A stretch of 64,000 nt of DNA from Puffinus mauretanicus (lineage: Eukaryota > Chordata > Aves > Procellariiformes > Procellariidae), in assembly GCA_023333565.1 (NCBI GenBank), contig JAJKFH010001977.1, forward strand, positions 124,001 to 188,000, written 5' to 3'. A program made the translations under genes and the position numbers. Positions 40,301 through 54,110 of the stretch are shown here, one piece after another (the stretch's first letter is position 1; each line of letters begins with the position of its first letter). The notes below the pieces were generated by a model that worked only from the letters and a program-made list of their open reading frames with translations, was not told the origin of the DNA and ran no database searches.

Positions 40301-42636
40301 CTGAGCTCAGGTAAAGGTGTTCCCTATGAGGTTGGATAATTGCTCACTTACGTATATTCTTGCATCAAGTGAGTGGATTGGATTATGTGGAAGCAGGCAA
40401 AGGAGGAGCCTTTGGACTTTCAGTATCTTTCCTGAGCTCTGTCTCGATGTCCTCTGTTCTGTGGCAATTGATCATGTTATCCAATCCTTTTGTTCTCTCC
40501 CACTTTCCCAGCCTATGATTACTTTTCATATCAGTTTTGCTCCACCCATGCCCACTTACTTTATCTCTCATTGCCTTTAGTATTAAGGTCCTCTTTTTCT
40601 TCACTTCTCTTTGTTTAGCTTATTCTTAGCTTACTAACCTATGCTTTCTTTCAAAGAAATAAAGATAAATCCTTGATCACTCTGCTTTGTGTTTATATTC
40701 TTTTCTCCACATTTTATCTGTTTTGTCTGCTCAGGCTGCATGCTCTTTCCTGTAATGTACTAATCTTTTACAGTGTTTACAATAGCAAGTCCTCACTCTT
40801 GGCTGGCCCTTAAACATTAGTTTTATGATTACACTTAAAATAATTAGAGAGCAATTGCCTAAGGATATACGTAAATGCTAAGTGCTTAATTGTCAGTTTT
40901 AACTTTGAAGAAATCATTTGAATAAATGAATATTCTTTAGAATTTGAATTGACGTAGTGAATTGATCACTAATATTCTGTGCCTTAATAATGAAAGCTCT
41001 GATTTTGAAAAAGTGACTTTAGATGCCTAACTTGGAAATAGGAGCCCTGATTATCAGATCAATCCGGCTGCTCTGGAAAGCAGCTTTTGGGGGTCTTAAT
41101 GTGCCCAAAATCAAATGCTATCAAAATTACGTTTCTCTGCAAAGCATTGGCCTACAAAATTGAATCCCCTTCAACTCCTATTAACTTAAATATATCAATG
41201 ACAACAGGGTGTGATTTATTTGCCCATTTTCCCCAATTCCTTCTTTAGGAATTCAAAGTTGCTTCCTTGCTCCACTGGTTTAATCTCTACCTTTTCTGTT
41301 GGTGTTGAGTTATTGTTTCTCTAATTGCAAAGCTGTATCTATTGCAAAGAAGTTGAAGGAATTTGCGATGTGGGCCTTGTTTATCTAGATACTTCACGGA
41401 TGCCAGGAATTACTGGTGAGCAGGGTGGTCCCTTCTTGATTCTAGGCTGCACTGGACCATAACATGCCATTTCAAAGAGAGGAGACAGTGATGCTTCCAC
41501 TCAGAACAAGCTCAAGCACAGCAGCATAGTGCTGAAGGACTCTTACAAAAATGCTTATTTTATGGCGAAACTCTGGTGCTCCTGCTAGAGCTCTGTTGTG
41601 TATCTCTGCTTACTGTCAGAGCAATTGCTAATGAATCTTTTCTCTGGCAGGTGTTTCTGCACTGTGAATGGATCACGATTGTGTTTTGGTGTTGCAGGAA
41701 ATTGGAAAGCTGAGAAACAGGACTGACTGAACTGGGGTGTGATCTGAGGAGATTAGAGTAATAGGTGATATAGGCAACAGAATTTTAATTTGATAACTCC
41801 TGGAATTGGCTGAGCCCTGTACGACTGCATTAGCCACATGCAAATATCCCAAAACATCAAAGCATAATTATTTATATCAACATTAAGGAGTCTTTGACAA
41901 TTTCTATAAAAATTATGCTTTATTCACTCTTTTCTACATAATTTATTCCATTGGGGGAATCTTGTCATGATCCCAAAAAGCAGAATCCTGTGTGCCTTTC
42001 TGCTTTCTCTGTGAGAGAGAAAGTGATTAATGGTAGCAAAGAAATGAATCCCGAGTGCATGAGTTAAACTAATGGGAGCTCAGCTGTTACACACTAGTAA
42101 ATGGGAAGGGAAACTTTTCATCTTCCTGATGCTGAAGAGCCCTGCTTCATCATCCCCTTTTCTCTGCTTGTTTTCATTGCAAAATTCTCATTACAAGAAG
42201 TAGGAGCTGACATCTACTGGAGAGAGTTCTTATGGATGACTGTTTTCCTGTTAACAGAGGCAAAAACCTGATGGAGGAGAAGGGAGGGAGACTATATTAA
42301 GATGCTGTTTTTCTTGGACTTAAAGGGGGGGAAACCAACAATACAAATGAAAAGACTTCTTTATCCTTTGGTGGAGGATAAACATATAAAAATTGTGATA
42401 GCTCCATCCCTATCCAAGGGAAGGTCAGATCTGCTTAGATTTCATGAATCATCTAGTTTTTCTCCGAGTATCTATCTTCAGGCTTGAAGAGTGATCAGAA
42501 GGATGATAACTGGGATAGGCAATTGGAAGGATAGGCAGGTTTGAGGAAGGGAAAATTAAAGGCATGGAGAGGTGTGAGAAGGGCTGGCAGCAGAAATGAG
42601 TGGAGGGAAGGTGTGTGCTAAAGTGGGGAATGGTCA

Positions 42637-43050
42637 GATTTCACAGATGACTAAGGGGGAATTACATGAGAAATATCCAAACTGCACAGATAACTGCAAG
42701 GAGGACCTTTTGGGAAAGGGAATCTTGCAAAGCTAACCTTACCTAGGTAGCCATATCAGTAATACTGTATAAGATTGAGATGACCTCGGTAATGGGATCA
42801 GAAATACCAGCTTTGGGTACAGACAGTGCTGTGAGCTTAGCTGGATTTCACAGGTGATTAATGGGAGTTATTTGAGAGACAGTGAACTTCACAGATAATT
42901 GGAGGGCAGTGTTAGGAACCTTTGGGGGAGTGAAATCTTGCAACACCAACGGAACTTAGGTAACCCTGTCTGTATGTGGTAGAAAGCTTAGATGACCTAG
43001 ATAATGGGACCAGAAACACCAAAAGTGGGCATGGGTGTAGCAAAACTGGG
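42637..43050 (+). repeat. Diverged tandem duplication, about 207-bp unit, two copies
   Basis: GATTTCACAGATGACTAAGG at 42637 matches GATTTCACAGGTGATTAATG at 42844. Collinear matches follow: CTGCACAGATAACTG/CTTCACAGATAATTG, GGAATCTTGCAAAGC/TGAAATCTTGCAACACC, CTTACCTAGGTAGCC/CTTAGGTAACCC, GATGACCTCGGTAATGGGATCAG/GATGACCTAGATAATGGGACCAG and AAATACCA/AAACACCA. Copies differ by substitutions and small indels. A faint partial third copy may precede the first (about 42,575-42,636). I know of no family for it. Confidence 0.85.
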
Positions 43051-43059
43051 ACAAATGGG

Positions 43060-44150
43060 AAAAAGTATGTAGGAGTGAGTTGTTCATCTGAGGGGAGATA
43101 AGGGCAGATCAAAATGAATGGGGAGAGAATGAGCATGGAAAAATAGAGAGGAGCGGGAATAAAAAGGGCTGGTTAAGTGCAAGCAAGCTGCTGGTCAGTA
43201 CCCTTGCCTGGCTGAGCACTGCACGTTGTCACCACAGCTTACCCTATCTTCTTACTAAGCTCTATTCCTGACTATTTTCTGTATGAATGTGCTCTCTTCT
43301 GTGTGTGTATGTAGGCACACCGCTGAATTTGTGTGTGTGTCTGTCTGGGCCTGCCCTGTGCTCAGCCCTGCCACTGGCCAGACCCACAAATGGGAGCTGC
43401 ATCAGCCACCTGTGACTGACTGGGATGGGAGGAGTCCTGGGTTGGAGCCCACCAAGCCAGGGAGGGGAACTCCCCTGCATTCCCCAATCCTTCAGATTCA
43501 GCTTCACTTCGCAGCAGGGAAAATGTAAAATGTTGTGTAGCGAGGGTAGGATTAAATGTGAATAACCAGCCCCTAGCAAATTTCCTGTCTCCTTGGACAG
43601 TGTGCTGCATGCATCAGTAGTGATTGCCATGGCATGTTACAGAAATAGTTCTCCTCCCTCCCCTCCAGGAACTTAAATTCTTGCAGCTGGGTGCACAGGT
43701 GTGACAAACTAGCCTCAGCTCAGCTCCTCAGAGCAGACAGCCACAGGCAGACTCATCTCTTGCTATTGCTGTCTGTACAACTACTCAGAAGGGGCTTGAA
43801 AGAGCTCCTGTTAGAGCCAGGTTGCCTCAGGACCTCTGCTCTCGACTGTGTGGCACAGGCACAAGTCTGTGCTATCCCTGGATACGCTCTGACGGAAACA
43901 TCTTGATGTGTTGGAGGTGATAGGAGCATGTGAAAGAATCAGCAGTTGCCAGAAGTGAGTTGGGGAAGCAGGTAGGCGTGTTATGGTGAGTACTGCGTAG
44001 GCAAAGAGAGGAGGTCTCCTCAACAGGAGAGAGAAACTGGGGTTGGAAAAACGCAGGAGTTTGGGAGAGGACGTCATGCAAGAACAGCAGAAACAGCATA
44101 TGGAGATTTGGAAGGCAGGTGAATTAGAGCAGTGAGAGCTTGGCAATGTC
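43060..44150. other. Moderately GC-rich intergenic stretch, no gene recognised
   Basis: Contains GT-rich runs (43299-43310, 43331-43344) and GC-rich sequence around 43345-43510 and 43690-43900. Open frames on both strands (for example 43262-43630 on -, 122 codons) have no recognisable domain. It could be an old LTR or SINE-derived segment, but no diagnostic ends were found. Confidence 0.5.
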
Positions 44151-47100
44151 AAATATTTTACCTCATAATTTTATGTGCCCTAAATGTCAAAAATCTCCAT
44201 TCATCCTCTGCATGGTTAGGATCTTCTTCCAACCTTTTTTCTTTATAAAGGTTTGAAGCTTGTTCAATATGCACATGCAAAACACACTAAACCTCAGATC
44301 CAAGACTACTGCATTAATTGCATTTCCTCTCCTTATTTTCTGTGTTTAATTTACCTGAAGATGTTACATGATGTGTTTTTTACTCAAATATCATGAAGAA
44401 CTGGGGACTTGTTAAAAGTGCCCCAGTATCCTAGTTGGAGGAATGAAAGAGTATCTTAGGCTTCTTTTGCAGTAAGATGATTTAATAGATATAAGATCCA
44501 TTCTTGACTTTGTCAAAGACTTATTTTGAGACTTAAAGCAAAACATTTGGGTATGTTACTGGCTAAAGCCTTTCGTCTGTGAACTAGAGGATGATGGGAA
44601 AGAAGGCTAATGCCTGTTAATTGTGTTTGGGGTATTGGGTGAATATGAACCATAAAGACATTATTACTGTATATCTAATCAGATATGCATTTTTTTTTGG
44701 TATTAGTTCACTACTAAAGTAAGTCATTAGCAGCAATATTTGATGGTGTTATTATCTCTTTATATTAATTTCTGTTACTAGTATCTCTCTTGGAGAGTAG
44801 CTTGTTACCTCTGTTAGGATTACTCCATCCATCCTAAAATGCATGGAACAATAATTTTAGCTCATTCAGTGATACAATGCAACTAGTTAAATGCACAAAA
44901 GATGTGGTGATATGCAGGCTTCCTGATGATGATGTTAGTAACATAAGAAGAGGTCCTTTTTGACACTATAAATAAAAATGACAGTCCACTTAGATTCTTT
45001 GCGTGGTTTGTTGGTTCCAATTCTCATCCATGTTTCTAAGTATTCTCAAACATGTCAGGATCACAACATGCTTTGAATAACTTACAAAGTATGATTTAAA
45101 ATCTAACAAAATCTAATAGAGATCTGCACTCCAGTCATACTGCATCTTGTGTTTTAAGTATCAGCTATGCAGAAAAAACTCCTGACTATCCATGGACCTG
45201 TATTTTTTTCTCATTGATTAGTACACATACAATGTTGATTATAAAACTATTTCAAAACCTATCAGCAGAGTGTTTCCACCCATTTTGTACTAACTTCATA
45301 AATGTTAGTGTAGTGCAACGTAGTTGAGAAGTAGGACATTTCCCTCCCTTGAATTTTGATGACATTATTACCATTAGTAACAATAAGATGTTTTGTTTCC
45401 GGTGTTAAAGGCATATAAAGACTGTCATTGTTATCTAAGCTAATCCATGAGGCTACATAAGCCATGGACTTTCCCTTCAACTGGTCTGGGGGATAAACTG
45501 GAACCTGTTTTTCAGAAAGAAACCCAGACTTGGTTTATAAAGTCTGAATAATGGAGATGCCACACATGCCTTGGTAAGGTGTTTCAGCAGCTGTTTTGTT
45601 CTCAGGGGTAAAGAAAATGAGGCTTTCTAGTCATTAATTTTGCTGGTGCTAGATATTGTGGTATCTGAACATGCTGATTGTTGCAATGATGCTGAATATT
45701 GTCTACTAGATTAAGTAAGCGTTTTCATTAGAAAAACTCAGTGTTTTGTACAAAGCTTTCCTATTTTTTTTTATTCACTCTTAATAAGTTAAGAAATGAG
45801 AGTAAATTTGGTATATTTCAGTTGAATCAGTGTTTTCATTTGACTTTGCAAAACCATCCAAAAGTTGTCTTTAGATTGTCAGATACTTATGCTTTGAGTA
45901 AAGAAGGTCCTTATTCTGGTATGAAAAGGTGCTATGTTTGCTTATTCTTTATTTTTTTTTCTTGCTGCAAAATCATATTTTGAGGAAAAAATATAAAGGG
46001 AAAACAGAATTTTTAAAATGTCTATAATTAATAATCTCCTTTCTACTTAAAGGTACTTTTAGCTACATTTTAATACAGTTTGTTTCATAAGAGTAAAGTT
46101 CAGAATAACATACACCACAAGCCTCTTGCAACTGTCCACAAAAAGCACTAAGTTCAGAAAATCTAAAGGTAAGTATACCTTTAAGATAAACATGAACTTA
46201 TTAAAGTAGGCATTATTATGGCACCCAAGCAATCTTATTTTTCTCCTCACTAATCATTTAATAGATGGGTTCATTTTCTTAACACTTCTAAGCTGGTTTG
46301 TATGACAGTAACTTCAGTCAAATATTCGATTTCCCTTTCCTACCACTCATAGGAGTGAAGTCAAGCTGTCTTTGGAGAAGACAAAGGTTGGGTTACAAAG
46401 AGGAGGAACAGAGAGAAACAGGTAAAAAGGGATTAAAGCAGTAAGTTTTCAGGTTCCTTTTAGTAGAAAATGGTAAAAGCTGGTAGCTGTTTCTAAACAA
46501 GGTTTCTTCAGTTTTGCTGCTGCTGCTAATTCTGTTATAGCAAGTGGTCATGAGAAAATATCAATCTAAACATACCATGTGCAAGAGAGTTAGTGAGTTC
46601 TAATTAAATACAGGCTTTCCTGAAAAATGCATTATTCTAATATTAAGATTTGAAAAAGGTAGTGAGTTTGAGTAGCCTACTTCTGTATTTTAAAAATAAA
46701 TGCATTAATTATTTTACAAGTTATTTTTTTATTTCTTCTTGAGAATGGGAGACCACTGAATTTTTTATACTAAAAAAAGACTGAAGCATTGCCCTTAGTG
46801 CAAAACTCAACTCAGTCTCAGTTGTAAACCTCCAGATGACAACTTGCCTGTTCCAGAAAGGAAAATGGGGAATGGGAGATTTGAACATCATCTGCATCTT
46901 AATTGAATGGGATTCAGTGCTATCTGTATTGGCTGATGATGTTCCAGTTCTGCTTACCCACCTGAAAAGGTTACCAGGTGACACTCATCTCCAGGATAAC
47001 TTACTTTAAACATTCATCTTTCCTCAGTTGTAGTTTGTCTTTTGAAAACTTGAAGCCATGCAACAGAACTAAACAGGAACAAACCAGTGTCAAGGCATAG

Positions 47101-48489
47101 GAGGACTCTCCCAGAACTGGATAGCAGATAGGGTTGGAGAAGCAAGGCAGCTGAGTTAACGAGGCCAGCATGCCAGACTGGCAACTCCGTGCACACGAAT
47201 GTCTTGGAAATTAACTGATAGAATGAAATAATGGTATCCAAGCAATAACATTGTAGCAGCTAGCTATTTTGGCAAATGGTTAATTAGATTAACTATTAAT
47301 TTATTACTGTGTCAATGAATAGACTAGTTCTGATTGTGCTTGGTCATTGTTGTGTATCAAAAGTTCTTCAGATGAGTGAATAAAAAAGAAAAAAGTATTA
47401 GGAGACTCACAGTCAGAGGAGGGGTTAGAATGTCCTTGGTAATGGGTGGTGTTTATTTTTAGTCAGTGAGATTTTTTTTAATTAATGAACTTTTGTATAG
47501 CTCTTTCTGCTTTTGAATAAGTACTCTGCTTTAACTTCTAAAGACAGAGCATACTAAGGTTTACTGTAATTTTAATACTGAAAAGTAAAGTTAGAAAGTT
47601 AATTCAACTAAAATTAGCTTTATGACATAAATGAAGCACTCATAATGGCAAAAATGGTCTCTCTACGATGTGTGATGGTAGGTTGCCTGATGACTTCAGG
47701 GAGAAACTGACAACTGTGTGCTCTAAAATATAATTATATTATTAGTATTTAGAAAGATTTGCTTTCAATCCTAAATGTAAAAAAAAAAATATTTAAAGTA
47801 TGTAACAATCATATTTTTCTTTATTTAGACACAATTTTGTACAGGCCTCTGTAACCCTCTTGCTCCGTAACCCTAGCTGTAAGCTTGCCTTCAACCTCCT
47901 TGGGGATTTGCTGCCTTTGTACTTAAGCATAGACACTAACATTTATTGCTATATATTTTTATTTCAAAAGTAGTGTAGCTGTAGAGAGGCAAGCAATACA
48001 ACACTAGTATCTTGCAAAGGAAATTGATCTTTCATAATATTCTGTCTCAATTTGATTCAAAGAAATTGATGGTCAGGTCTTTTAAGTATGCCAGAGCAGC
48101 ACCGGGCAACTGAGAAGTATCCTTCAGCTAGAAAGAAAATCATTACAATGTGAATAATAATTCCAGTGAAATGTGATTTTTAAAAGCTCAATGTTACACA
48201 GTTGATTGTAGCAGTTGATTGTTCTTGTGATTTATAAATAAGATCTTATACATGTCCTAAATTAAGTTTTAAAACTGATACTGTACTTGATATTGGAAAT
48301 TACAGTTAAAAACTGTAACATGGTAAGCATAAGTTGGTTTTCTTGTTCAAGAATATTCTGTGGCACCACTATGCTCAAACATTGTATAGTTAAATATTTT
48401 GAATTTAATTTAGGTTTTAAACATACTCATTTTAGACTAGTTGTCTCTTCATGTCTGCATGTGATTGATTTGTGTGTGGCACAAAAGTC

Positions 48490-48523
48490 TATACACCATA
48501 TATAAGTATATACACCATATATA
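48490..48523 (+). repeat. Short direct repeat (15 bp twice, period 19)
   Basis: TATACACCATATATA occurs at 48490 and again at 48509, read directly. Confidence 0.8.
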
Positions 48524-51500
48524 CTAAGTTCTTGAAAAAGGAGGGCTGCTCCAAGGGCTACAGTAATCATCTTTTTTTCAAAATTCATTTAGGCGTGAAA
48601 ATGAAATATGTTTACATGTGGATATACCCTCTTTTGTTTTCAGCATTTCTGTCCTATATGGACTAGACATCTGCTGTCACTTAGCAGAAGGTTAATGCTT
48701 GTGTTAGCAGCAAAGTATAATACCAAGTGCATGAGAGTCACTTCATCATTCTATCTTTCATCTGGGCAACATGTTTCTGTGTTAATGCAAGAAGACAATA
48801 ATATTTCAAGATGTCTATATAGCTTGTTTAATTACTTCAATTTAATAACTTTTATAAGTAAAATGTGTGTTTTCTTCTGTTATCTCAGAGAAAAAGCTCT
48901 GGACGGAATGGCTGATCAGTACCTAACTTTCAAGTAGTAGATCATTCTAAGCAACCAATATTTTCAATAGATACTTTTTTGATTATAAAAAAAGATGTAT
49001 TTTATATGTCCATATTATTTTAACTTTTCGTTCTCATTTTCTTTTAAAAATGGGTTAATTTGTCTCTTTGACTAAACTGAAAAACAAAAAAAGTAACAGA
49101 AAAGAATGGATGTATATGTTGCATGTATAGTCACATATAGACATTCAAAGTACTGCAGAAGTTTCTATCAAATATTCATCGCCGCCCATGTTCAAAAGTT
49201 TCACAGAGGTATTTTCCAGTAATCACATCCCTAGTAGTAAAATCTGGACTGCTGAATTGTATGCTTACACTGTTGTTATCTTCTCTTGCTATAAAGGGAG
49301 TTCTTTAGTAGATAGTCTTGACCGAGTTTCCCACTGGTTGTAGTCCCTTCTGACAGTCAATATGATCTTAATATATTCAAGCTACTCCCCCACATTTGTG
49401 AGCTTTTGTTTTAGTTCAGACAGGCATTACTATGTGGAGGCTACTGTTGCATTTTTCAAGCTGCTTTTCGAACAGCGAATACAAAGATAAATAAAAGAAT
49501 TCTTAAAGAAAAATGTGGAAATATTTTTCATTCTATAGGTTTTTACAAAAATGGTTTTCAGCTATTTGATTTCTTTCCTCACAAGCTTGTATGATAGAGC
49601 ATTATACCTCTACAATAAATATCTACTCTGTACATGTGTTCATTTGTAACTTCTGCCATTTTTCCCCCTCCATTTTTCCACAAGAAGATAGTATGATACA
49701 GAAATGAAGAGGTAGAGGATCTTTTGGGGGAGCTTCTGGAAAAAAACATTTCTGTTTTCAAGGAAAGATCGCCTTCTAACAGACTCCACTTGTCAGTGAT
49801 GTGAATTAAGTGTGTTTTCTTAAAAGTAAATGGAAGGGTTTGATCCATTTTGATGAAAATAGGAGCTTTTTGATCCCTGTTGGGAGCCAAGTTTCTTCAG
49901 TTTAGGTAGTGTGTTGGGCTGATGCTGCTAAACCTTTTCGAGGACTTGAGCTTGGCATCAGTTTGGAACATTATTCATGGCATGTTGCCATGCAGACTTT
50001 AGACTAATTGCTTTTGACTTCTATCTGCTTCCAGAAGTGCTTTGTAGCCATAACCAGTACAAACTGGAGTTACTAGTACTACAGAGAAATTGGCAACTAT
50101 TGCTGTACTGGTCATTCTTAGATATCTGATCCTACATACCAGCTGATACCTTGTCAGAGATCTCATTGCTGCAGTTTTTCAAGTGGAGTCATTGGAAAGA
50201 AGGGTAGGATATTGTAGGAAAAATAATCCTGCAAATGAGGCCCAAGCAAAGAGCTGTGTATGAACTAAGCAGCATCTACATCTCCTGCATGTTTTCTTGC
50301 TTTATTTGTGCTGTCTTTGCTTAACAGCTGCCATTTGACCTTTCATCTAAGGATTTATCATCTTTTACGTCTTCATTTTAATGATTAGTAGTTTTCTGAC
50401 TTAAAAAATAACCCGATTATTGTTTTCTTACAGGAAAGTTAACTGTTTATCAGTGAGAGAATTAATTATGCATCTTCTTCCAGCCTTTTAAGAGAACAAT
50501 AATCCTATATCGCTCTACAGAAGAGAAATTTTTATGCAACATAAGGCATTAAAGATTTTTTTTTCCCCCCCTTAAGCTGGAAAGTAATGCTGTACATAGG
50601 TATAAGTACTAGCCATAAATTTTCATTCTTAGGTAATCCCCAGGGAAACCCTTGCAAGTAAAAATAGAAATGTGAGGATTTGATTTGTTTTCTGACAGGT
50701 TCCACGAAGTGCTACAGGCGAGTGTCTGTAGCAGGATGCCAGCTGCTTGTGGTTTAGACCTCCCCCTTTGTCTCCTCTGGAGTGGATTACTGCTTGCGCT
50801 GTCAGTGGGCTACACCAGATAGCCATTTAGAAATTGCAGTGACTGCAGATTGAAGCAGCTGTCTGCTTAGTGTGTTCTCTCCAGAAAATACCACTTAGGC
50901 CTGCGTTTCCAGGAATTGTGCCAGTTTCTTATTGATTTGTAGGTGAAGTTCACAGCATTAGCTGGTTCTCATTCCTCATGACAGTTGTGAGCACATGGTG
51001 CTGGAAGGAAGAGTGGGTCAGAGCGTGGTTTTTTACCCTGGAATATGCTGTTTACACAGCCCGCTATCTCTGCCTTCTGGGGAATGCTTTCTGAATGAGT
51101 AAAGAAGTGGGCTTATATTCTTTTCTTTCCAATTTGGGATACACTGAAGAGTAAAAATTCTTGAGTGTTTGTCCTAAATTGTACATATTTTTATTAATAC
51201 TTTTTCCAATATCAATGCATTCACCGGCACATGTGGAATAACTAGATACACACTATGAACATCTGTGATCCAGAACTATGCAAAGCTTTGGTGATAATGC
51301 CAAAGTTACCTGTTGCCTTCTTACCTTAGGTTGTGACATCTTCAGATCTCAGAAATGGCAGATATATCAAGCATGAAAAGTATATAAACAGGAAAGTCCA
51401 GGGTGTGATAAAATGGTATCAGACAATGTTTTTCTTTTTGAGGCCATTAAAACAGAACGGGAATCATAACACCTTTCCGATGTCAGAAGTGCCTGTGGTC

Positions 51501-52670
51501 CCAAAGATACCATTTTCATATCTCTTTTCAAATTATGAGGCTTTGACTAGATTAAATCAGTCAATATCTGATAGCACCTTAGAGGAGTCAGTTATGAGCC
51601 CACTTTACTTACCCATGCCACTTTCTCTGTTTCAGCTGACCATAGTGTTTTTAATTTCCTGACCTGAACTGGCACTTGGCATTGCTGAGTGCTGCTAACT
51701 CTCAAACCAGTCCTTCACTTTTCTAATTTAATTTCTGACTTTTAATACTGTAATTATCCTGAGGATATCTGAGTGACTAATTTACAGAGACAAATAGGTT
51801 TCTTTTCTGAATGAAGTCATTCAGGTCTTTCAGCATATTGAGATCTTCAGGATGCAATACAAGGATAGTAATGCATTCTGCCAGCAGTGGCATTTGATAG
51901 AAAATTGGAGGATGTATTTAATAAAAATCTATTTTTCTGATGTGACTTGAGCATTTTGCTAATACAGTCAACAAGGCCAATACAATGTTAGAAATTATTT
52001 GGAAATATTGGAGAAGAAAACAGACATTAGTTGTCATGTTATTGTATAGATCTGTGAATGTCTGCTTAATCCACCAGCTCAAAATGTGGACAGTATGTAG
52101 CAGAGAGCTGTAAAGCGTAGAGAGAAGGACAATAAAGCAGTGGAATGTGTGGAGTAGCTTCTCTGCTAGAAGAGATTAAACATTTGCAGAATTTCCAGCT
52201 TGGGAAAAAAAAAAAATTACCAGAGGGCAAATAATGCAATGTTATGAGTTGCCTGGAGAGAGTGAATAGAGAACAATTATTTGCTATTTCTCACCATACA
52301 AGATCTAAGGAAGATGAAATAAATTGGTATAGCAGACTGATGAAAACTGGCAAAATACAGCGGTGAAACTTGTTCCTTAAGCATCTGCTTCTGCTATGGT
52401 CACAGTCGGGATTCAGGGCTTTGGTATGGCTCTTGTAATACTATGCTCCCACTGTGCGGCAGAGAAGTGATACAATACTCAATTTATACAAGCCCTTAGG
52501 AACTGAATGCCCAAGATCATGATGGGAATTTGAGACAGTGCAGTACTTTTAATCTAGGTCTTTCTAAATTCTAGGTTAGGGCCTCAGTTGTTGTATTACT
52601 TTTTTCCTTTGTGTTTTGAAGAAACAAAAAAACCCCCAAATCCTTAGTTTGAAAAAAAAAATCTTTGTTT

Positions 52671-52688
52671 AAAAAAAAAAAAAAAAAA
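52671..52688 (+). repeat. Poly-A run (18)
   Basis: Homopolymer read directly. A second nine-A run lies just upstream (about 52652-52661). Confidence 0.85.
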
Positions 52689-53759
52689 GAATTGGGTGAA
52701 TCTGACCCCATAGCTGAGCCTTTCAGCCATGTGATTTTAAGTCATCAGTTCAAGGGTGTTCAAGCACCGTGCTTTTTGCAGGAGGCAGAAAATAATGCCT
52801 ATTCATACTGTTCATGGCTTGGCACAAACACCTGTGAACATCTGTGAACACCTCTGCTAGCAACTTGTTTGCCTAGGTTGTTGGGCTGCTCTGGCTATTA
52901 TTGTCAGAGTATTATGAAAACTAGGGGCTCAATAATTAACTGCCTTTAATTACAAAAGTACATGAATGGTGTAGAATCTATTGCTGAAATCTGTAATACT
53001 TCATGTTCCAGGTGATATCATGACATGCGTGACTGAATGCCTGAAATGAGGCTGGAGCTCTAAAAATGGATTTTAAATATATGAGGGGAAAGATAGGTTA
53101 GTGAAATTTTAGAATAGATGAAAACCGTGTTTCTTGGCAGCTGTTTAAACCAAGGAATGTGTTTATATTTGTATTTATATGTCCTATTTTTGTCCTATGG
53201 GAATTCAGTTTGCAGTCTTATTTTTTATCTCAGGCTTACCAGGCACCTTTGCTAGGAGTACTTTTTTGTAGGTATACCTACTCAGAGTATTGCAAACTTG
53301 CCTGGTACTTTTTGGACCAGCTTTCTGTATGTTTTATTTTCACATGACACTGTCTATTATCTTAAAGAAGATATAAGAAAAACTACAGATAGTTGTTTAC
53401 TGGTATAAACTCAGTCTCACCTGAATTCATCTTGAGGGACCTTTGTGTTTGTGCAGAATCTCTGCCCAGGCATTCTAGAGTAAGAATCTCTAAGGGTAAA
53501 GAAAAGTCTGGCTTCCCCTAGTGAAAATGTGTGTAAAATCTTGTAGATTCAAAAGTCAGGAAGTCATCGAGAGGGGCTAATTTTGCTGACAGAGCCTAAG
53601 GCAAGTAATATTTTAAGCGTGATCAACATAACGCGTTACCTTTTGATGTTTGATTGTCCGTAGGGATCTCGCTTCTTTGTACAAAGATGCGAGAGAGAAT
53701 GATTATACAGTGATACTAACAACATTTAGAAAGGCGGAAAGATCTTTTTTCCAAGCTTT

Positions 53760-53761
<2 letters not shown>

Positions 53762-53793
<32 letters not shown>
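53762..53793. repeat. Poly-T run (32)
   Basis: The longest homopolymer in the window. It could be the poly-A tail of a minus-strand retrocopy, but no recognisable retrocopy lies to its right; simple slippage expansion is as likely. Confidence 0.9.
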
Positions 53794-53796
<3 letters not shown>

Positions 53797-53980
53797 TAGA
53801 AATGTGGAGGAGCACAGTAATCTTCTGGATGTTTAAGAAAAAAATAATTCTCATCTTAACGTAAACATTTGGTGCCAAGTATACATAAAAAATCTGAGTT
53901 AGGAAATGGAGCTATTACTGCAAGAATATAGCAGGAAAAGTATGAAAAAAAGCATGGAGAAGAGAGAATAGTATACATTT

Positions 53981-54110
53981 ATGATAATACTCTATTGATA
54001 ATACTGATAATTGACTGACATATAGATGTATGTACTGATAATTATTGATATACCGATATATGTATATACACACATGGATAATTATTGATATATACTGATA
54101 ATTATTATCA
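53981..54110. repeat. AT-rich imperfect repeat (TGATAATTATTGATATA core)
   Basis: The core GATAATTATTGATATA recurs at about 54037 and 54077, with shorter GATAAT(A/T)CT and ACTGATAATTATTAT variants at either side, mixed with ATGTATATACACACA. Read directly. Confidence 0.75.

Larger units (their letters stand above)
32984..42636. other. Intergenic, no gene recognised
   Basis: AT-rich unique sequence with low-complexity tracts at 35255-35322 and 37317-37357. Open frames here (for example 39590-39949 on +, and 35708-36390 on -) have no recognisable family features. A short stretch at about 41408-41450 weakly resembles a CR1 3' end (GGTGGTCCCTTCTTGATTC) but is too short to call. Confidence 0.65.
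44151..53761. other. Intergenic, no gene recognised
   Basis: AT-rich unique sequence. It contains a 19-bp-period dimer at 48490-48523 and an 18-A run at 52671-52688. The open frames present (at most 109 codons) are uninformative. Confidence 0.65.

Noticed and set aside
43262..43630. 122-codon open frame on - in a GC-richer stretch
   Set aside because: Low-information composition with an overlapping frame on the other strand. GC-rich DNA has fewer stops; no family features.
45500..45600. Possible CR1 antisense fragment (ATGGAGATGCCACACATGCC)
   Set aside because: Similarity covers only about 25 bases and does not continue in the expected order.
53762..53793. Poly-T considered as the tail of a minus-strand processed pseudogene or SINE
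   Set aside because: The sequence to the right shows no recognisable coding remnant, SINE head or target-site duplication.
54001..54110. Regular repeats considered as a CRISPR-like array
   Set aside because: The units are short, AT-rich and imperfect with no unique spacers, and the genome is vertebrate.
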